A stretch of DNA of 64,000 nt from Neobacillus mesonae (GTDB lineage: Bacteria; Bacillota; Bacilli; Bacillales; Cytobacillaceae): contig NZ_KV440949.1 of the NCBI RefSeq assembly GCF_001636315.1, positions 5,742,293 to 5,806,292 of the forward strand, read 5' to 3'. Shown here in pieces: positions 24,832 through 34,931 of this stretch. The position numbers and the translations under genes are program-made. Under the pieces are notes generated by a model, which was not told the DNA's origin, made no database searches, and saw only the letters and a program-made list of their open reading frames with translations. Positions within the stretch are counted from its first letter, which is position 1. The number at the start of each line of letters is the position of its first letter.

Positions 24832-25140
24832 ATTTCTCCAAAAATACTAACTAGTGAAGGCAAAAAACAAAGAAAAACAATTTTTAAGCAAAACTTACAG
24901 CATTTTAGCTAGTTTTTTATTGGGAGCTATTTCAGGAATCTAGCCCTTTAAAGTAGAAGTGGCACAAGGATTATTCTATTCTTGCGCACGACTAGTATAA
25001 GCTACCGCCTATTTGTTTGTTCGAGTACTCCATTAAGGCTGTTTTGCTTTCTTTTCACATTAACTATCAAACAAATATGTTGTTAATTAACACATACCTG
25101 AGTTACTCCATACAATATTCAAAAAATGGAGTTGAACCTT

Positions 25141-25476
25141 ATGGCAAGATGGATTGACGTATCAACTTCAAAACATCAATTAAAACTTTTTGATCGTCAC
25201 AAGCTTATAAAAACTTACCCAATAGCAGTTGGAAAGATATTGTCACCAACCCCATCAGGAACATACACAATTATAAATAAACAAAGCAATCCCGGCGGAC
25301 CATTTGGAGTGCTTTGGATGGGATTATCAAAACCTCATTATGGTATACACGGAACAAATAACCCATCTTCTATCGGTAAGAACGTATCACATGGATGTAT
25401 TAGAATGTTTAATCATGATGTTCTAGAATTATCATCTAGAGTTCAAATTGGTACTAAAGTTTTTATTCATAAATGA
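25141..25476 (+). CDS. L,D-transpeptidase (YkuD domain)
   Basis: 111 aa from ATG 25141 (SD GGAG about eight bases upstream; the ATG at 25126 overlaps that SD). YkuD fold with the catalytic motif HGTNNPSSIGKNVSHGCIRM (HxxxxS...SxGCxR; Cys around residue 85). It would make or modify 3-3 peptide cross-links. No signal peptide and no LysM domain, which is shorter than B. subtilis YkuD (164 aa); several short spore- or cytoplasm-located homologues are known in Bacilli. Monocistronic. Confidence 0.9.
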   Translation: MARWIDVSTSKHQLKLFDRHKLIKTYPIAVGKILSPTPSGTYTIINKQSNPGGPFGVLWMGLSKPHYGIHGTNNPSSIGKNVSHGCIRMFNHDVLELSSRVQIGTKVFIHK

Positions 25477-26632
25477 ATTTGTTATCTCGACCCTTCACAG
25501 CATATTTTTGTGTCTAAAACTTCGTTGTGTGCATCGTTGAATATTTCTAAAATAGTGAATTGTGAAGAAAGATTAGAAGGAATGCTTCCATCAATTATTC
25601 AATCAGCTATAGACATTCTTACTTCTGAAAAAGAGCTATATGGCAGACTGCGGGAATCGTGCAAAAGCAAAGCGATTTTATCATAATAAAAAATAATAGC
25701 TCCTAATACGGAGTTAATTTGCTTAAGATTGCACAATGTCAACATCATTTCAACACGGGCCTTCACCTTGCCATTACGGAGCTAATATCAGTCTTTTATG
25801 TCATCAACAAACAATACTGGATAATGTTATTGATATTCAACAAACCTGCCCTTATCTACAGTAAGAAGGCGTCTTTTTGATATGCCCCTACACAAAAAGG
25901 GATTAGATTGTGGTAAGATAAAAAGATTGTGAAATTCATCACTTAAACTAGCAAGGGCGTTCTACAATCAATGGAAACACCTTTTTCTTATTGAACGGGG
26001 AGTTTAGTTGAAGAGAGGTTTTTAACTTGTATTCGACAATCGGGCCATATGTGGAACAACTCATTTTATGAAAATTAGATATCTATTCTAAATTTTAAAG
26101 GAGATTGTGTAATTATGTACTTAATGTAACGAGGCTTTAGTTCAACAAGAAGACCATCACATCATAAATTTTAGAAAATAAAAAAAAGAATCTTCAGTTG
26201 AAAATTCTTATTTAAAAGCTAGGCTATTCATCGTAATGTTATAACTCATTTACGTCAATTTTTCAAATTGTACTTTCAGTGAGAGTAACACTAAGGTTAT
26301 TCATTATGAACAGACTCCTATATAAATTTTAAATTGGTAAAAAATCTTCTAATTGCAAACATAGTTATTATTAACTTAGACAAGTTTTTTTATTCAACCA
26401 CCTAATTTGGTGAGCTGTTATATACATTTCTATTGTTAACATTATTATTTTGCAGTTTTAATCTTCAGCAATCGGACGCTTTTCTTTAATAAGAGGCATC
26501 TTTTTACATTGCTCCTGATTCTGGAATAACTTATTTGAGAGATTGGATTATGTTTAAAGTTTAGAAGAGTTGTGAAGGTTTCTATTTAAACGAACAGATG
26601 CTTAAGTTAAATAAGGTTTCAGTAATCATAAT
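25477..26632. other. Gene-poor AT-rich region with decayed sequence
   Basis: About 1.15 kb without a supported gene. A plus-strand frame ending at about 25686 reads as coding-like (NCEERLEGMLPSIIQSAIDI, then EKELYGRLRESC) but lacks a credible start; it may be a remnant. The rest shows only short, stop-rich frames. Confidence 0.5.
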
Positions 26633-26670
26633 AACAAAACTCGCCAATTTCTATGGCGAGTTTTGTTTTT
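26633..26670. terminator. Terminator near tcuA end
   Basis: AACAAAACTCGCCA pairs perfectly with TGGCGAGTTTTGTT around a seven-base loop; T-rich on the plus side. Confidence 0.7.
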
Positions 26671-26780
26671 TATATACCAATAACGATTTCAGAACGAATT
26701 TCATTTCGCCATGTATTTTAGAAAAGACCTCAGAACGGACCTTTTAAGAATAAACCCAGATACTTTCTTACAAATATTAA

Positions 26781-28280
26781 TTAGTAAACTACATTCCCTT
26801 TCCGCTCTAACGAATACCTGGCTGCCGATTCACCTGCTAACTTTCCAAAGACCGCGCCAGACATTAGGCCTGATCCTCCAGGGTAATTTTCATAAAAGAG
26901 ACCACCCACCATTTCACCTGCTGCATATAGGCCCTTAATAGCATTCCCTTCCTTATTTAATACTTCACCTGTCGGGCTGACATGGACTCCCCCAAATGTA
27001 AAAGTGATTCCGCAGGTGACAGGGTAAGCATAGAAAGGTGCTTCGTCTAAGCGTAAAGCCCAATTCGTTTTTGGAGGCGTAATCCTAACGGTTCCTTTAT
27101 GATCTTTTACGGTTGGATTGTATTCCCCCTCTTGGACTGCTTCATTGTATTCAAGGATAGTTTTTAAAAACTGTTCCTTATTCACATCCATTTGATCCGC
27201 TAATTCTTCCAGCGTATTCGCCTCATATACGGTCGCTTCTTCTAGATTGTACTCTTTACGTAACATGGAGCGTACCTTCGCATCAAATAATTGGTAGGCT
27301 ATCTGATCTGGCTGTTTTAATACTTCTCTTCCGTATTTGGCGTAGGTATAATTTCGGAAATCTGCCCCTTCATCAACAAATCGCTCGCCATTTTTATTAA
27401 TTAAAATACCAATTGGAAAGGAAGATTTCTTATAAATATCACCTGGCTTGTTAAAATCTCCTACTTTTGGTGCGTTAAGATCTGTACCAATGGAATGGCA
27501 ACCTGACCAATCTCCATACCTTTGCGCACCCAGAGCCAATGCCATAGAAAGGCCATCCCCTGTATTAAATTCTGTTCCACGTACAATGGCTGATCCCCAT
27601 TCCAATCCAATATATTGGGTACGCATTTGTTTATTGGCTTCAAAACCTCCACACGCCAATATAACGCATCCCGTGTTGACCATTACGGCTTCCTCTCCTC
27701 GTTGAACGAGGATGCCTTTCAATTGATCATCTTCAGCCAATAGTTTGATTGCCTGAGATTCATACCAAATATCAATTCCTAACTCTTTTGCCCGATCATT
27801 TAATTGCTGGACAAGACCGACACCTTTATTATGGGTTTTCACTGGAAGTCCACCCCAAAAATGGTGTTTCCCCTCATTTTTATATGATTGATTTTCATAG
27901 TTTAATTCAAATTCAACACCATGGCTCTGCATCCAAGCAATCGTCTCAAAAGACTTTGATACAAGTTGATTCGCTAATTCTGGATCACTTTTCCCCTCTG
28001 TCACTCTCATCAAATCATGATAGTAATCGCTTTCTGAATAAACCGGCATATTAATTTGTTCAGCTTCTTCATCCGTAATACTAGGAATGACTTTTCTTAT
28101 TTCTTCTATTCCTTGGTAAGCAAATCGAATGGCTCCATCCGTAAAAAATGAATTTCCTCCTCTTTTATTCATAGGTGCTTTTTCAAGAACCAGGACGTTC
28201 ACTCCCTTTTCTCGAGATGAAATGGCCGCACAAAGTGCCGCATTCCCTGCCCCAACTACAACAACATCATAATTTATCAT
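26781..28280 (-). CDS. tcuA: FAD-dependent tricarballylate dehydrogenase-like protein (TcuA)
   Basis: 499 aa. FAD-binding Rossmann motif DVVVVGAGNAALCAA at the N-terminus, RGGNSFFTDGAIR, and a C-terminal GLYAAGEMVGGLFYENYPGGSGL, the fumarate-reductase/flavocytochrome-c flavoprotein pattern. The overall layout fits the TcuA branch, which oxidises tricarballylate to cis-aconitate; fumarate reductase or urocanate reductase activity is the alternative. No electron-transfer partner TcuB lies nearby. SD GGAGGAGG. Divergent from a LysR regulator 183 bp away. Confidence 0.8.
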   Translation of the reverse strand: MINYDVVVVGAGNAALCAAISSREKGVNVLVLEKAPMNKRGGNSFFTDGAIRFAYQGIEEIRKVIPSITDEEAEQINMPVYSESDYYHDLMRVTEGKSDPELANQLVSKSFETIAWMQSHGVEFELNYENQSYKNEGKHHFWGGLPVKTHNKGVGLVQQLNDRAKELGIDIWYESQAIKLLAEDDQLKGILVQRGEEAVMVNTGCVILACGGFEANKQMRTQYIGLEWGSAIVRGTEFNTGDGLSMALALGAQRYGDWSGCHSIGTDLNAPKVGDFNKPGDIYKKSSFPIGILINKNGERFVDEGADFRNYTYAKYGREVLKQPDQIAYQLFDAKVRSMLRKEYNLEEATVYEANTLEELADQMDVNKEQFLKTILEYNEAVQEGEYNPTVKDHKGTVRITPPKTNWALRLDEAPFYAYPVTCGITFTFGGVHVSPTGEVLNKEGNAIKGLYAAGEMVGGLFYENYPGGSGLMSGAVFGKLAGESAARYSLERKGNVVY

Positions 28281-28463
28281 TTATATCTCCTCCTCCATTG
28301 ACTTATAAATCTAGTTTATTTCGATTTTACCGATAAATAAAATACCGTAATTTTATTTAGATTCATAAATTTTTTTTATAGATGTGTTGAGGAACTTTAC
28401 AGATGATGTTAAGATTCCTGTATACTTAATATTTAGAATATTGCAGACTGAGAGGTATATAAA

Positions 28464-29330
28464 TTGGACGAAAAAGATTGGAGAATTCTTCAAACCGTTT
28501 ATCAGGAGAGAAATATTACAAAGGCTGCTGAGCGTTTATACATATCTCAGCCGGCTCTAACCTACCGAATTAAACAATTAGAGGAAGAATTTAATGTAAG
28601 AATTCTTTTAAGAGGTAAAAGAGGAGTCGAATTTACACCAGAAGGAAATCATCTAGTACTCTATTCAAATAAAATGTTGGCCGATTTGAGAAAAACGAAG
28701 GAACACTTGGAAAATATGGATACCAAAATTAGAGGAACATTAAGATTAGGGGTTGCAAGTATTTTTGCACGATATGAGTTACCAGAGATCTTAAGTGCCT
28801 TCTTAAAAGAATATCCAGACGTTGAAATTATCTTAAAAACCGGATGGAGCGCCGATATGCATAATTTACTTCAGAAGGAAGAGACACATGTCGGAATTAT
28901 TCGGGGAAATTATAATTGGCCCGGGAAGAAGTATTTGCTTAATGAGGAAAAATTATTTGTTGTTTCTAAAAATAAAATTAATATAGAGGACCTCCCTGAA
29001 TTGTCAAGAATTAACTACAAAACAGATCTTACATTAAAAACAATAACAGATACCTGGTGGCAAGAAACATTTGATACCCCACCTAAATATACGATGGAGG
29101 TCGACCGGATTGACACCTGTATTGAGATGGTGTTACACGGACTTGGATTCGCGGTAGTTCCTGAGATTTCCTTAAAAGGCTATCATCAATTACATAGAAT
29201 TGAAGTTTCATCCAAAAATAAGAGTGAATTCTCTAGAAGGACTTGGCTGATTTTTAATGAGAATTCCCTAGAATTATCCATTGTAAAGGCATTCGTAGAT
29301 TTTATTCTTAAACGGGAAAAAAACGAATAA
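28464..29330 (+). CDS. LysR-family transcriptional regulator
   Basis: 288 aa. Winged helix at residues 1-60 (TKAAERLYISQPALTYRIKQLEEE), then the periplasmic-binding-type effector domain. Start is TTG (TTGGACGAA) after GAGAGG. Transcribed divergently from the tcuA-like gene, whose promoter it most likely controls with an aconitate- or tricarballylate-like effector (inference from position). Confidence 0.9.
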   Translation: MDEKDWRILQTVYQERNITKAAERLYISQPALTYRIKQLEEEFNVRILLRGKRGVEFTPEGNHLVLYSNKMLADLRKTKEHLENMDTKIRGTLRLGVASIFARYELPEILSAFLKEYPDVEIILKTGWSADMHNLLQKEETHVGIIRGNYNWPGKKYLLNEEKLFVVSKNKINIEDLPELSRINYKTDLTLKTITDTWWQETFDTPPKYTMEVDRIDTCIEMVLHGLGFAVVPEISLKGYHQLHRIEVSSKNKSEFSRRTWLIFNENSLELSIVKAFVDFILKREKNE

Positions 29331-29333
29331 GGC

Positions 29334-29357
29334 ACACGAATCAAATCTGATTCGTGT
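29334..29357. terminator. Hairpin between lysR and abrB-type gene
   Basis: ACACGAATCA pairs with TGATTCGTGT across a four-base loop; sits between convergent genes. Confidence 0.55.
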
Positions 29358-29382
29358 ACTCCCATTATCGTTAGGTTAACCA

Positions 29383-30492
29383 TTATTTTGTCATACTTAT
29401 TTCTTTTTTCGTTATTCGCCGCTCTAGAAATTTAAAAACTGTTGGTAACACCGTGATGACAACGCCGATTCGAAGCACCTGCACGACCACGACGAAGGTA
29501 GAATCTGCATCTAGCGCAACAGCAGTAGCTGCCATTTCCGCAATCCCACCTGGCGCGAATGCTAAAATAGCTGTAATCCAACTAATATCGGTTACTTTTG
29601 ACATCACGGTTGCACAAAGCGCCATCACCATAATTAGCCCCACTGATCCAAGTGAACCGACTAATAATGTCCGTTTGATTCCAACAAACATTCGACTCGT
29701 AAATCGTGAGCCGATGCTGACTCCAATTAATAGCTGTGATATGACGAGGAGCCAGTGCGGCCAATAAATGACTGTAAAGCTTTCCTTATACAGACCACCT
29801 ATCGCCTGCCAAATGGCTACCACGATCATACTGCCTAGCAGCCATGGAGTAGGGAATTTTAAATATTTCGCTAGGAATGAACCGCCAACAGAAAGAAGCA
29901 CTACTAACCCCATCCAAAAAAGTTGATGTGCCCCCACTGACGCATCACTAGCGATTACACTGGTATGAAGCTCTTCACTGCTGTTCGTCCAATAAATGGC
30001 TAAAAGCGGAACCGTACCAATCACTAATAGAACTCGGATGATTTGAATGATACTAACTAAAGCAGGATTCGCCCCTATTTCTTCGGCAAAAATAGGCATG
30101 ACTGAAATCCCGCCAGGTGCGGTTCCAATAAAACTTGTTAAGAAATCCGTTTGACTAAATCGCCATAAAAAATACCCGGAAAGAAGGGAAAATAGAATGG
30201 ATACTAGGAGGATAGTGATGACATAAAGCCAATTCTCAATAAATAGGTGGAAAACGCCCGTATTCATTTTTTGTCCTAATTCTACCCCCAATATCCATTG
30301 ACCGATAAACATCCAGTATTTAGGAACTCCTAGTGACCCCTCGGCAGGGTGAATCCAAGACGGGATCCAAAGAGAAAAGATTCCACCAATCAGGAATGCC
30401 CCTATCATCCAACCAACAGAAATGCCTGTTAAAGAAACAAAATACCCGGAGAGGATACAGAGTAACAAAATATAAAGTCTTTTCTGATTCAC
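29383..30492 (-). CDS. AbrB-family membrane transporter
   Basis: 369 aa with ten or so membrane helices in two repeats, each with a conserved APGGI motif (IGTAPGGISVMPIFAEE; AFAPGGIAEMAATAVAL). This is the AbrB duplication family (named for ammonia/allylamine-type regulators but in fact membrane proteins). GTG start nine bases after AAGG. Likely exchanges an organic acid or amine; the substrate is unknown. Lies in the tricarballylate-like block. Confidence 0.8.
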   Translation of the reverse strand: MNQKRLYILLLCILSGYFVSLTGISVGWMIGAFLIGGIFSLWIPSWIHPAEGSLGVPKYWMFIGQWILGVELGQKMNTGVFHLFIENWLYVITILLVSILFSLLSGYFLWRFSQTDFLTSFIGTAPGGISVMPIFAEEIGANPALVSIIQIIRVLLVIGTVPLLAIYWTNSSEELHTSVIASDASVGAHQLFWMGLVVLLSVGGSFLAKYLKFPTPWLLGSMIVVAIWQAIGGLYKESFTVIYWPHWLLVISQLLIGVSIGSRFTSRMFVGIKRTLLVGSLGSVGLIMVMALCATVMSKVTDISWITAILAFAPGGIAEMAATAVALDADSTFVVVVQVLRIGVVITVLPTVFKFLERRITKKEISMTK

Positions 30493-30545
30493 CTATAAAA
30501 ACCTTCTTCCTACCTCAGGAAATTTTCAATCCCCCCATTAAAAGG

Positions 30546-30576
30546 AAAAGTCTTGCAGCATTCACAAGACTTTTTC
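30546..30576 (-). terminator. Terminator of the ABC importer operon
   Basis: AAAAGTCTTG pairs with CAAGACTTTTT around an eight-base loop, just after the stop of the substrate-binding protein gene. Confidence 0.65.
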
Positions 30577-30593
30577 TACTCTATCCCTCCATT

Positions 30594-31622
30594 TTATTGA
30601 TTACTCTTTTCGGCAAACTCATTGTTAACAACCTTTTCAAAAGGCGCATTCACTCCTTCAAACTTAACATTCATCTCATATCCACTTTTGGTTATAACCG
30701 GTGTCCGTGCAAACGCTTCGAAGTTGTTTTCAAATGCGGCATCAAAGGTTACCTTATCAAGCTTATCAAATGATTTTCTGACTACCTCTTTCGCCTCTTC
30801 TTTATTCTCACTTATAAACTTTTCCGCTTTCGCAATCGCATTGGTCATTTTTTGGATTGTTTCCGGATTCTTTTTAATAAAATCTTTTTTTGTTAGTAAT
30901 GTACTATGTGTAAACCCATCTAATTCTTTAATTTCGCCCTTCGACAGGTTTAGTAATAATATACCTTCATCACTAGTAATAGCTTGCTCAGATGTCGGCG
31001 AAGAGAATACAAATGCCTGAATTTGATTATTCGTGAATGCCGGGAGAATGGCTTCGGCTTTTCCTAGAGGGACGATCGTTGCATCCTTATCCGGATTTAG
31101 ATTTTGAGTTTTTAATAAATGACGAACTAAACGATCACTGCCGCCTCCTGGCTGTGTAATTCCAATGCTTAATCCCTTTAACGCTTTAATTTTCTCATCA
31201 ATGGATGAATCTTCGGTCACACCCAGCTTCTGAGCCACATCTTTCCTAATCACCACATTAGATGCATATTGATTAATTAAAGAGGCAAATGCCTGTACGT
31301 CCTGACCTTTACTATTCACATCCATTACCACGGACAAGCCTGTTGCCCCAACCTCTGCTCCACCCCCTACTACTGCAGAAAGAACATTTGTAGATCCTCC
31401 GGCAATTGTTACTTCAACGTCCAAACCTTCTTCTTTAAAAAAGCCTTTCTCTTGGGCAACATAAATTGGTGTAAATAATAAGCTGGAAGAGGATTGAGCA
31501 ATGGTTATTTTTTCTGCATTCCCCTTTTTTCCTGCTTCGTTTGAAGATTTTTCAGCACTACATGCCGATAACAATAACATACTAGTTAATAACCCTGCTG
31601 CAAATGTTTTTACCCTACGCAT
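30594..31622 (-). CDS. ABC transporter substrate-binding lipoprotein (SsuA/NMT1-like)
   Basis: 342 aa from ATG 31622 (SD GGGGAG); the upstream extension overlaps the permease gene. Lipobox LLSAC, then SSLLFTPIYVAQEKGFFKEEGLDVEV, the NMT1/THI5-like fold of nitrate/sulfonate/taurine/thiamine-precursor binders. Third gene of a minus-strand ATPase-permease-binding protein operon. The substrate is unclear; context suggests an organic acid. Confidence 0.88.
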   Translation of the reverse strand: MRRVKTFAAGLLTSMLLLSACSAEKSSNEAGKKGNAEKITIAQSSSSLLFTPIYVAQEKGFFKEEGLDVEVTIAGGSTNVLSAVVGGGAEVGATGLSVVMDVNSKGQDVQAFASLINQYASNVVIRKDVAQKLGVTEDSSIDEKIKALKGLSIGITQPGGGSDRLVRHLLKTQNLNPDKDATIVPLGKAEAILPAFTNNQIQAFVFSSPTSEQAITSDEGILLLNLSKGEIKELDGFTHSTLLTKKDFIKKNPETIQKMTNAIAKAEKFISENKEEAKEVVRKSFDKLDKVTFDAAFENNFEAFARTPVITKSGYEMNVKFEGVNAPFEKVVNNEFAEKSNQ

Positions 31623-31645
31623 AGATACTCCCCATTTCCTTTTGT

Positions 31646-32482
31646 TTAGTTTGATTGGTCCGTCTTCCAACGGAGGAAGCGTTTTTCAATTAATCCAGTA
31701 ACAATGAAATTTAAGGCAATTGAAAATAACATGAGTATAATTAAGGCCGCAAAGGTGCCACCCGTGTCATATTGCCCAGCCGAATATTGAATTAAGTAAC
31801 CAACTCCTCTGTTCGAAGCCGTAATTTCACCAACAACGGCTCCAATTAAAGCGTAGGGAATAGATGTTCGTAGTCCAACCATGATCCACGTCAGTGCAGA
31901 AGGTAGAACCACTTTGAAAGTAATTTGTCTTTCAGAAGCTCCCATAATCCGAATATTTTCCAGCATATCTTTATCCACATTTCTAACACCTGCATAGGTA
32001 TTGATAAATACTAAGAAAAACACTGTAACCGCTGCTAAGATTATTTTCATATCGATTCCAATTCCAAACCAAAGAATAAATAATGGTGCTAGCGCAATTT
32101 TAGGCAAGCTGTATAAAGACATAATGAAAGGTTCAAAAATTTTCGCGCCATATGTCCAGCGGCCAAGCAAAAATCCTACAATCCCCCCTGCCAATGCACC
32201 GAATACGAATCCTAGTAGCGTTTCTTGCACTGTGATGGATAGATGGTAAAACAATTCCCCACTTACCGTCCACTTGTAAATTGCTTGCATAACATCAGTG
32301 GGAGAGCTAATCCAAAACTTATCTATCACTCTTCCAGATAAGAAATGCCAAATGAATAGAGTAAAAACGATGATAAATAGTCTAATAATAGAAAGTTTAA
32401 TAAATTCCTTACGTTTCCTCATTTTTCTTTTGGAAAGGGCCTTTTTCTTTGACTGCTCAATAATAATTGCTTCTGAACTCAT
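31646..32482 (-). CDS. ABC transporter permease (SsuC/TauC-like)
   Basis: 278 aa, six membrane helices, with the EAA motif region (IRIMGASERQITFKVVLPSAL, GLRTSIPYALIGAVVGE). A Lys/Arg-rich N-terminus of 25 residues precedes the first helix. Its ATG overlaps the stop of the ATPase gene by 4 bp and the next gene starts 23 bp later. Confidence 0.9.
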   Translation of the reverse strand: MSSEAIIIEQSKKKALSKRKMRKRKEFIKLSIIRLFIIVFTLFIWHFLSGRVIDKFWISSPTDVMQAIYKWTVSGELFYHLSITVQETLLGFVFGALAGGIVGFLLGRWTYGAKIFEPFIMSLYSLPKIALAPLFILWFGIGIDMKIILAAVTVFFLVFINTYAGVRNVDKDMLENIRIMGASERQITFKVVLPSALTWIMVGLRTSIPYALIGAVVGEITASNRGVGYLIQYSAGQYDTGGTFAALIILMLFSIALNFIVTGLIEKRFLRWKTDQSN

Positions 32483-33258
32483 ATACTAACCTCCAATTCA
32501 AATTCATCTTTTAATGCACTCCAAAGCGTTGTATGCGCTTTCGAGAATTCCGGCGATAGACGGATGTTATATACATCTCTTGGTCTAGGGATATTTATTT
32601 TTTCAACCATTTTAATGGTCCCCGGGCGCTTACTGAATACCGCTACTCTATCGCCTAAAGAAACCGCTTCGTCAAGATCATGGGTAACAAAGATTATGGT
32701 TTTCTTTGTTTCCTTCCATATTTCTAATAATTTATCCTGCATGATTAACCTTAATTGAGCATCTAGTGCACCAAACGGTTCATCAAGCAGTAAGGTTTCT
32801 GGATTGTAGGCCAACAATTGAGCCAAACTTACCCGTTTTCGCATTCCACCGGAAAGCTCTTGAGGATAATGTTTTTCAAATCCATCCAGTCCTACCATTT
32901 CAATATAGCGTCTACATCTTTTTTCTCGTTCACTTCGACTGATCCCTTGGATTTCTAACCCGAGTTCCACATTTTTCATAACTGTTCGCCAAGGCAGCAG
33001 GTTATCCTTTTGGGTCATATATCCTACCTTCGTATTTACCTTGTTTACCGGCTTCCCATCGTACATGATGGATCCCTCATCGGCCGTCATTATTCCAGCA
33101 CACAAATTTAGCACCGTTGATTTCCCACAGCCGCTTGGACCAATTACTGTTAGAAACTCCCCTTTTTCAACCTCTAAATTAATGTTGCGTGTTGCCCAAA
33201 ATGTTTCATCATTACGTTCAAATTGTTTGGATACACCGGAAAATTTTATTAGTGCCAT
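32479..33258 (-). CDS. ABC transporter ATPase (SsuB/TauB-like)
   Basis: 259 aa from ATG 33258, placed eleven bases after AAGGGGAA; a second ATG three codons upstream is too close to the SD. Walker A GPSGCGKST, Q-loop YMTQKDNLLPW, signature LSGGMRKRVSLAQ, Walker B LLLDEPFGALD, H-loop FVTHDLDEA. Belongs to the nitrate/sulfonate/bicarbonate class and heads the importer operon. Confidence 0.92.
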   Translation of the reverse strand: MALIKFSGVSKQFERNDETFWATRNINLEVEKGEFLTVIGPSGCGKSTVLNLCAGIMTADEGSIMYDGKPVNKVNTKVGYMTQKDNLLPWRTVMKNVELGLEIQGISRSEREKRCRRYIEMVGLDGFEKHYPQELSGGMRKRVSLAQLLAYNPETLLLDEPFGALDAQLRLIMQDKLLEIWKETKKTIIFVTHDLDEAVSLGDRVAVFSKRPGTIKMVEKINIPRPRDVYNIRLSPEFSKAHTTLWSALKDEFELEVSI

Positions 33259-33485
33259 TTTTAACATTTCCCCTTTCGCTATAGTAATAACCTATCATAA
33301 TTAAAATAAATTTTAAAATTTAAAAAATTTATAATAGTACATAAAAATAATCTATTTAAAAATTTAATCCATTTTCAATTTATTAATAAATTTATTTTAT
33401 AAACTATGATAAAAATCCTGTATTTTTCTTACTATCTTAATCCCGTTAAGCTAAATGTAAAATTATTAACAAGGTTGTGTTTAAA

Positions 33486-34688
33486 ATGAGCAGCTACATT
33501 CAGAATTATCGAATTCCTACTACCATCATGAGAGGCGGAACGAGCAAAGGTTTAATATTACGCTCCATTGACCTCCCATCCAATCTCATTCTTAGGGATC
33601 AAGTGATTTTACGCATATTTGGAAGCCCTGATACAAACCAGATTGATGGTTTGGGAGGCGGGTCTTCCTTAACGAGTAAATTAGCGATTGTTGGTCCTCC
33701 TTCCCATCCAGATGCACAAATAGATTATACTTTCGGTCAAGTCAGTCTTAATCAAAATACAATAGATTATCAGGCTACTTGCGGTAATATTGCTACAGCG
33801 GTTGGGCTCTATGCGTTAGAGGAAGGGTATACTAGATTTACTGAACCCCTGACATGTATTCGTGTCTATAACACAAACACCAAAAAAATAATTGCCATTG
33901 AAATACCTGTAGCAAATGGTCAGATACAATATGAAGGGGAATTTAAAATTGACGGAGTTCCCGGTCTTTCATCAAAAATCATGTTAAATTTCTTAGATAC
34001 AGGTGGTACACATACAGGAAAAACATTGCCTACCTCCAATCCAACAGATATCATTCAGATACCGGATGGGAGAAAATTTGAAGTTTCGATTATAGACTCT
34101 GTCAATCCTCTTGTCTTCGTACGAGCTAAGGACGTAAGTATACAGGGTACTGAGTTACCGGCTCAAATAAATAGTAAGCTAGAACTATTAAATACTCTTG
34201 AGAAAATACGTGTAGAAGCTGGAATCCTTGCAGGTTTCCTTGAAAATAGAGATCATGTTACACCTTCCACCCACGCGTTGCCTAAAATTGCCGTTGTTTC
34301 ACCGCCACAGGATTATGTAAATATAAATAACGAAATCATTCGGAAAGAAAATATTGATATTACATCCCGATATATTTCAATGGGGACATTACATCGAGCC
34401 TTTGCGGTTAGTGGGGCCATTGCTGTTGCAACCGCTGCCCAAATTAATGGAACCATTCCAAACCAACAAATATTTGTAGCAGGAAACGGAATCAGAATTG
34501 GTCACCCTTCAGGCGTACTTTATACTGAAGTCACTGTCGAAAAGTCAGGTTCCAACTGGATCGTCCCACGTGCAGCAATTGGAAGAACGGCTAGAAGAAT
34601 CATGGATGGATATGCCTATGTCCCATTTTCAATGCTCACTCCAGAGGATGAAGTTGGAAAAGAAATATATGAAGTGCAACAGTATTAA
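33486..34688 (+). CDS. PrpF-family isomerase
   Basis: 400 aa from ATG 33486. RIPTTIMRGGTSKGLILR, GLGGGSSLTSKLAIV, YQATCGNIATAVGLYALE (active-site-type Cys) and the C-terminal IGHPSGVLYTEV match PrpF, the DAP-epimerase-fold protein that moves double bonds in 2-methylaconitate-like tricarboxylates (aconitate delta-isomerase, 4-oxalomesaconate tautomerase). Divergent from the importer operon. It would fit conversion of trans-aconitate or a related acid next to a TcuA-like enzyme. Confidence 0.88.
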   Translation: MSSYIQNYRIPTTIMRGGTSKGLILRSIDLPSNLILRDQVILRIFGSPDTNQIDGLGGGSSLTSKLAIVGPPSHPDAQIDYTFGQVSLNQNTIDYQATCGNIATAVGLYALEEGYTRFTEPLTCIRVYNTNTKKIIAIEIPVANGQIQYEGEFKIDGVPGLSSKIMLNFLDTGGTHTGKTLPTSNPTDIIQIPDGRKFEVSIIDSVNPLVFVRAKDVSIQGTELPAQINSKLELLNTLEKIRVEAGILAGFLENRDHVTPSTHALPKIAVVSPPQDYVNINNEIIRKENIDITSRYISMGTLHRAFAVSGAIAVATAAQINGTIPNQQIFVAGNGIRIGHPSGVLYTEVTVEKSGSNWIVPRAAIGRTARRIMDGYAYVPFSMLTPEDEVGKEIYEVQQY

Positions 34689-34872
34689 AAAAGGCTTGTA
34701 ATAAGCCGCATAAGGTTGGATTTGTTTACCGAAAATGTATGAAGCACCATACCTAAAGGTTTTTCCTATATAGGAATCTATAAAGAACTCTATGATGTTG
34801 CTTAACTCTAAACTGAATACCAATGGCTCATCATTTGTTCTTGGTTGGTTTTACCTGCAGCGAACAGGACAA

Positions 34873-34924
34873 AAAAAGCGGCAGTCATTATGTGATATTT
34901 TCACATCTTGCTGCCGCTTTTTCA
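34873..34924. terminator. Bidirectional terminator between prpF and soxA-like genes
   Basis: AAAAAGCGGCAG pairs with CTGCCGCTTTTT, with an inner TGTGAT/ATC hairpin; A- and T-runs on both sides. Confidence 0.85.
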
Positions 34925-34931
34925 TTCATAT

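Noticed and set aside
24854..24943. 29-codon frame after ycgQ (VKAKNKEKQFLSKTY...).
   Set aside because: No SD and an early stop; at best a remnant.
26781..34688. Complete Salmonella-type tcuRABC operon.
   Set aside because: No TcuB or TcuC homologue is present; only TcuA and a LysR-type regulator match.
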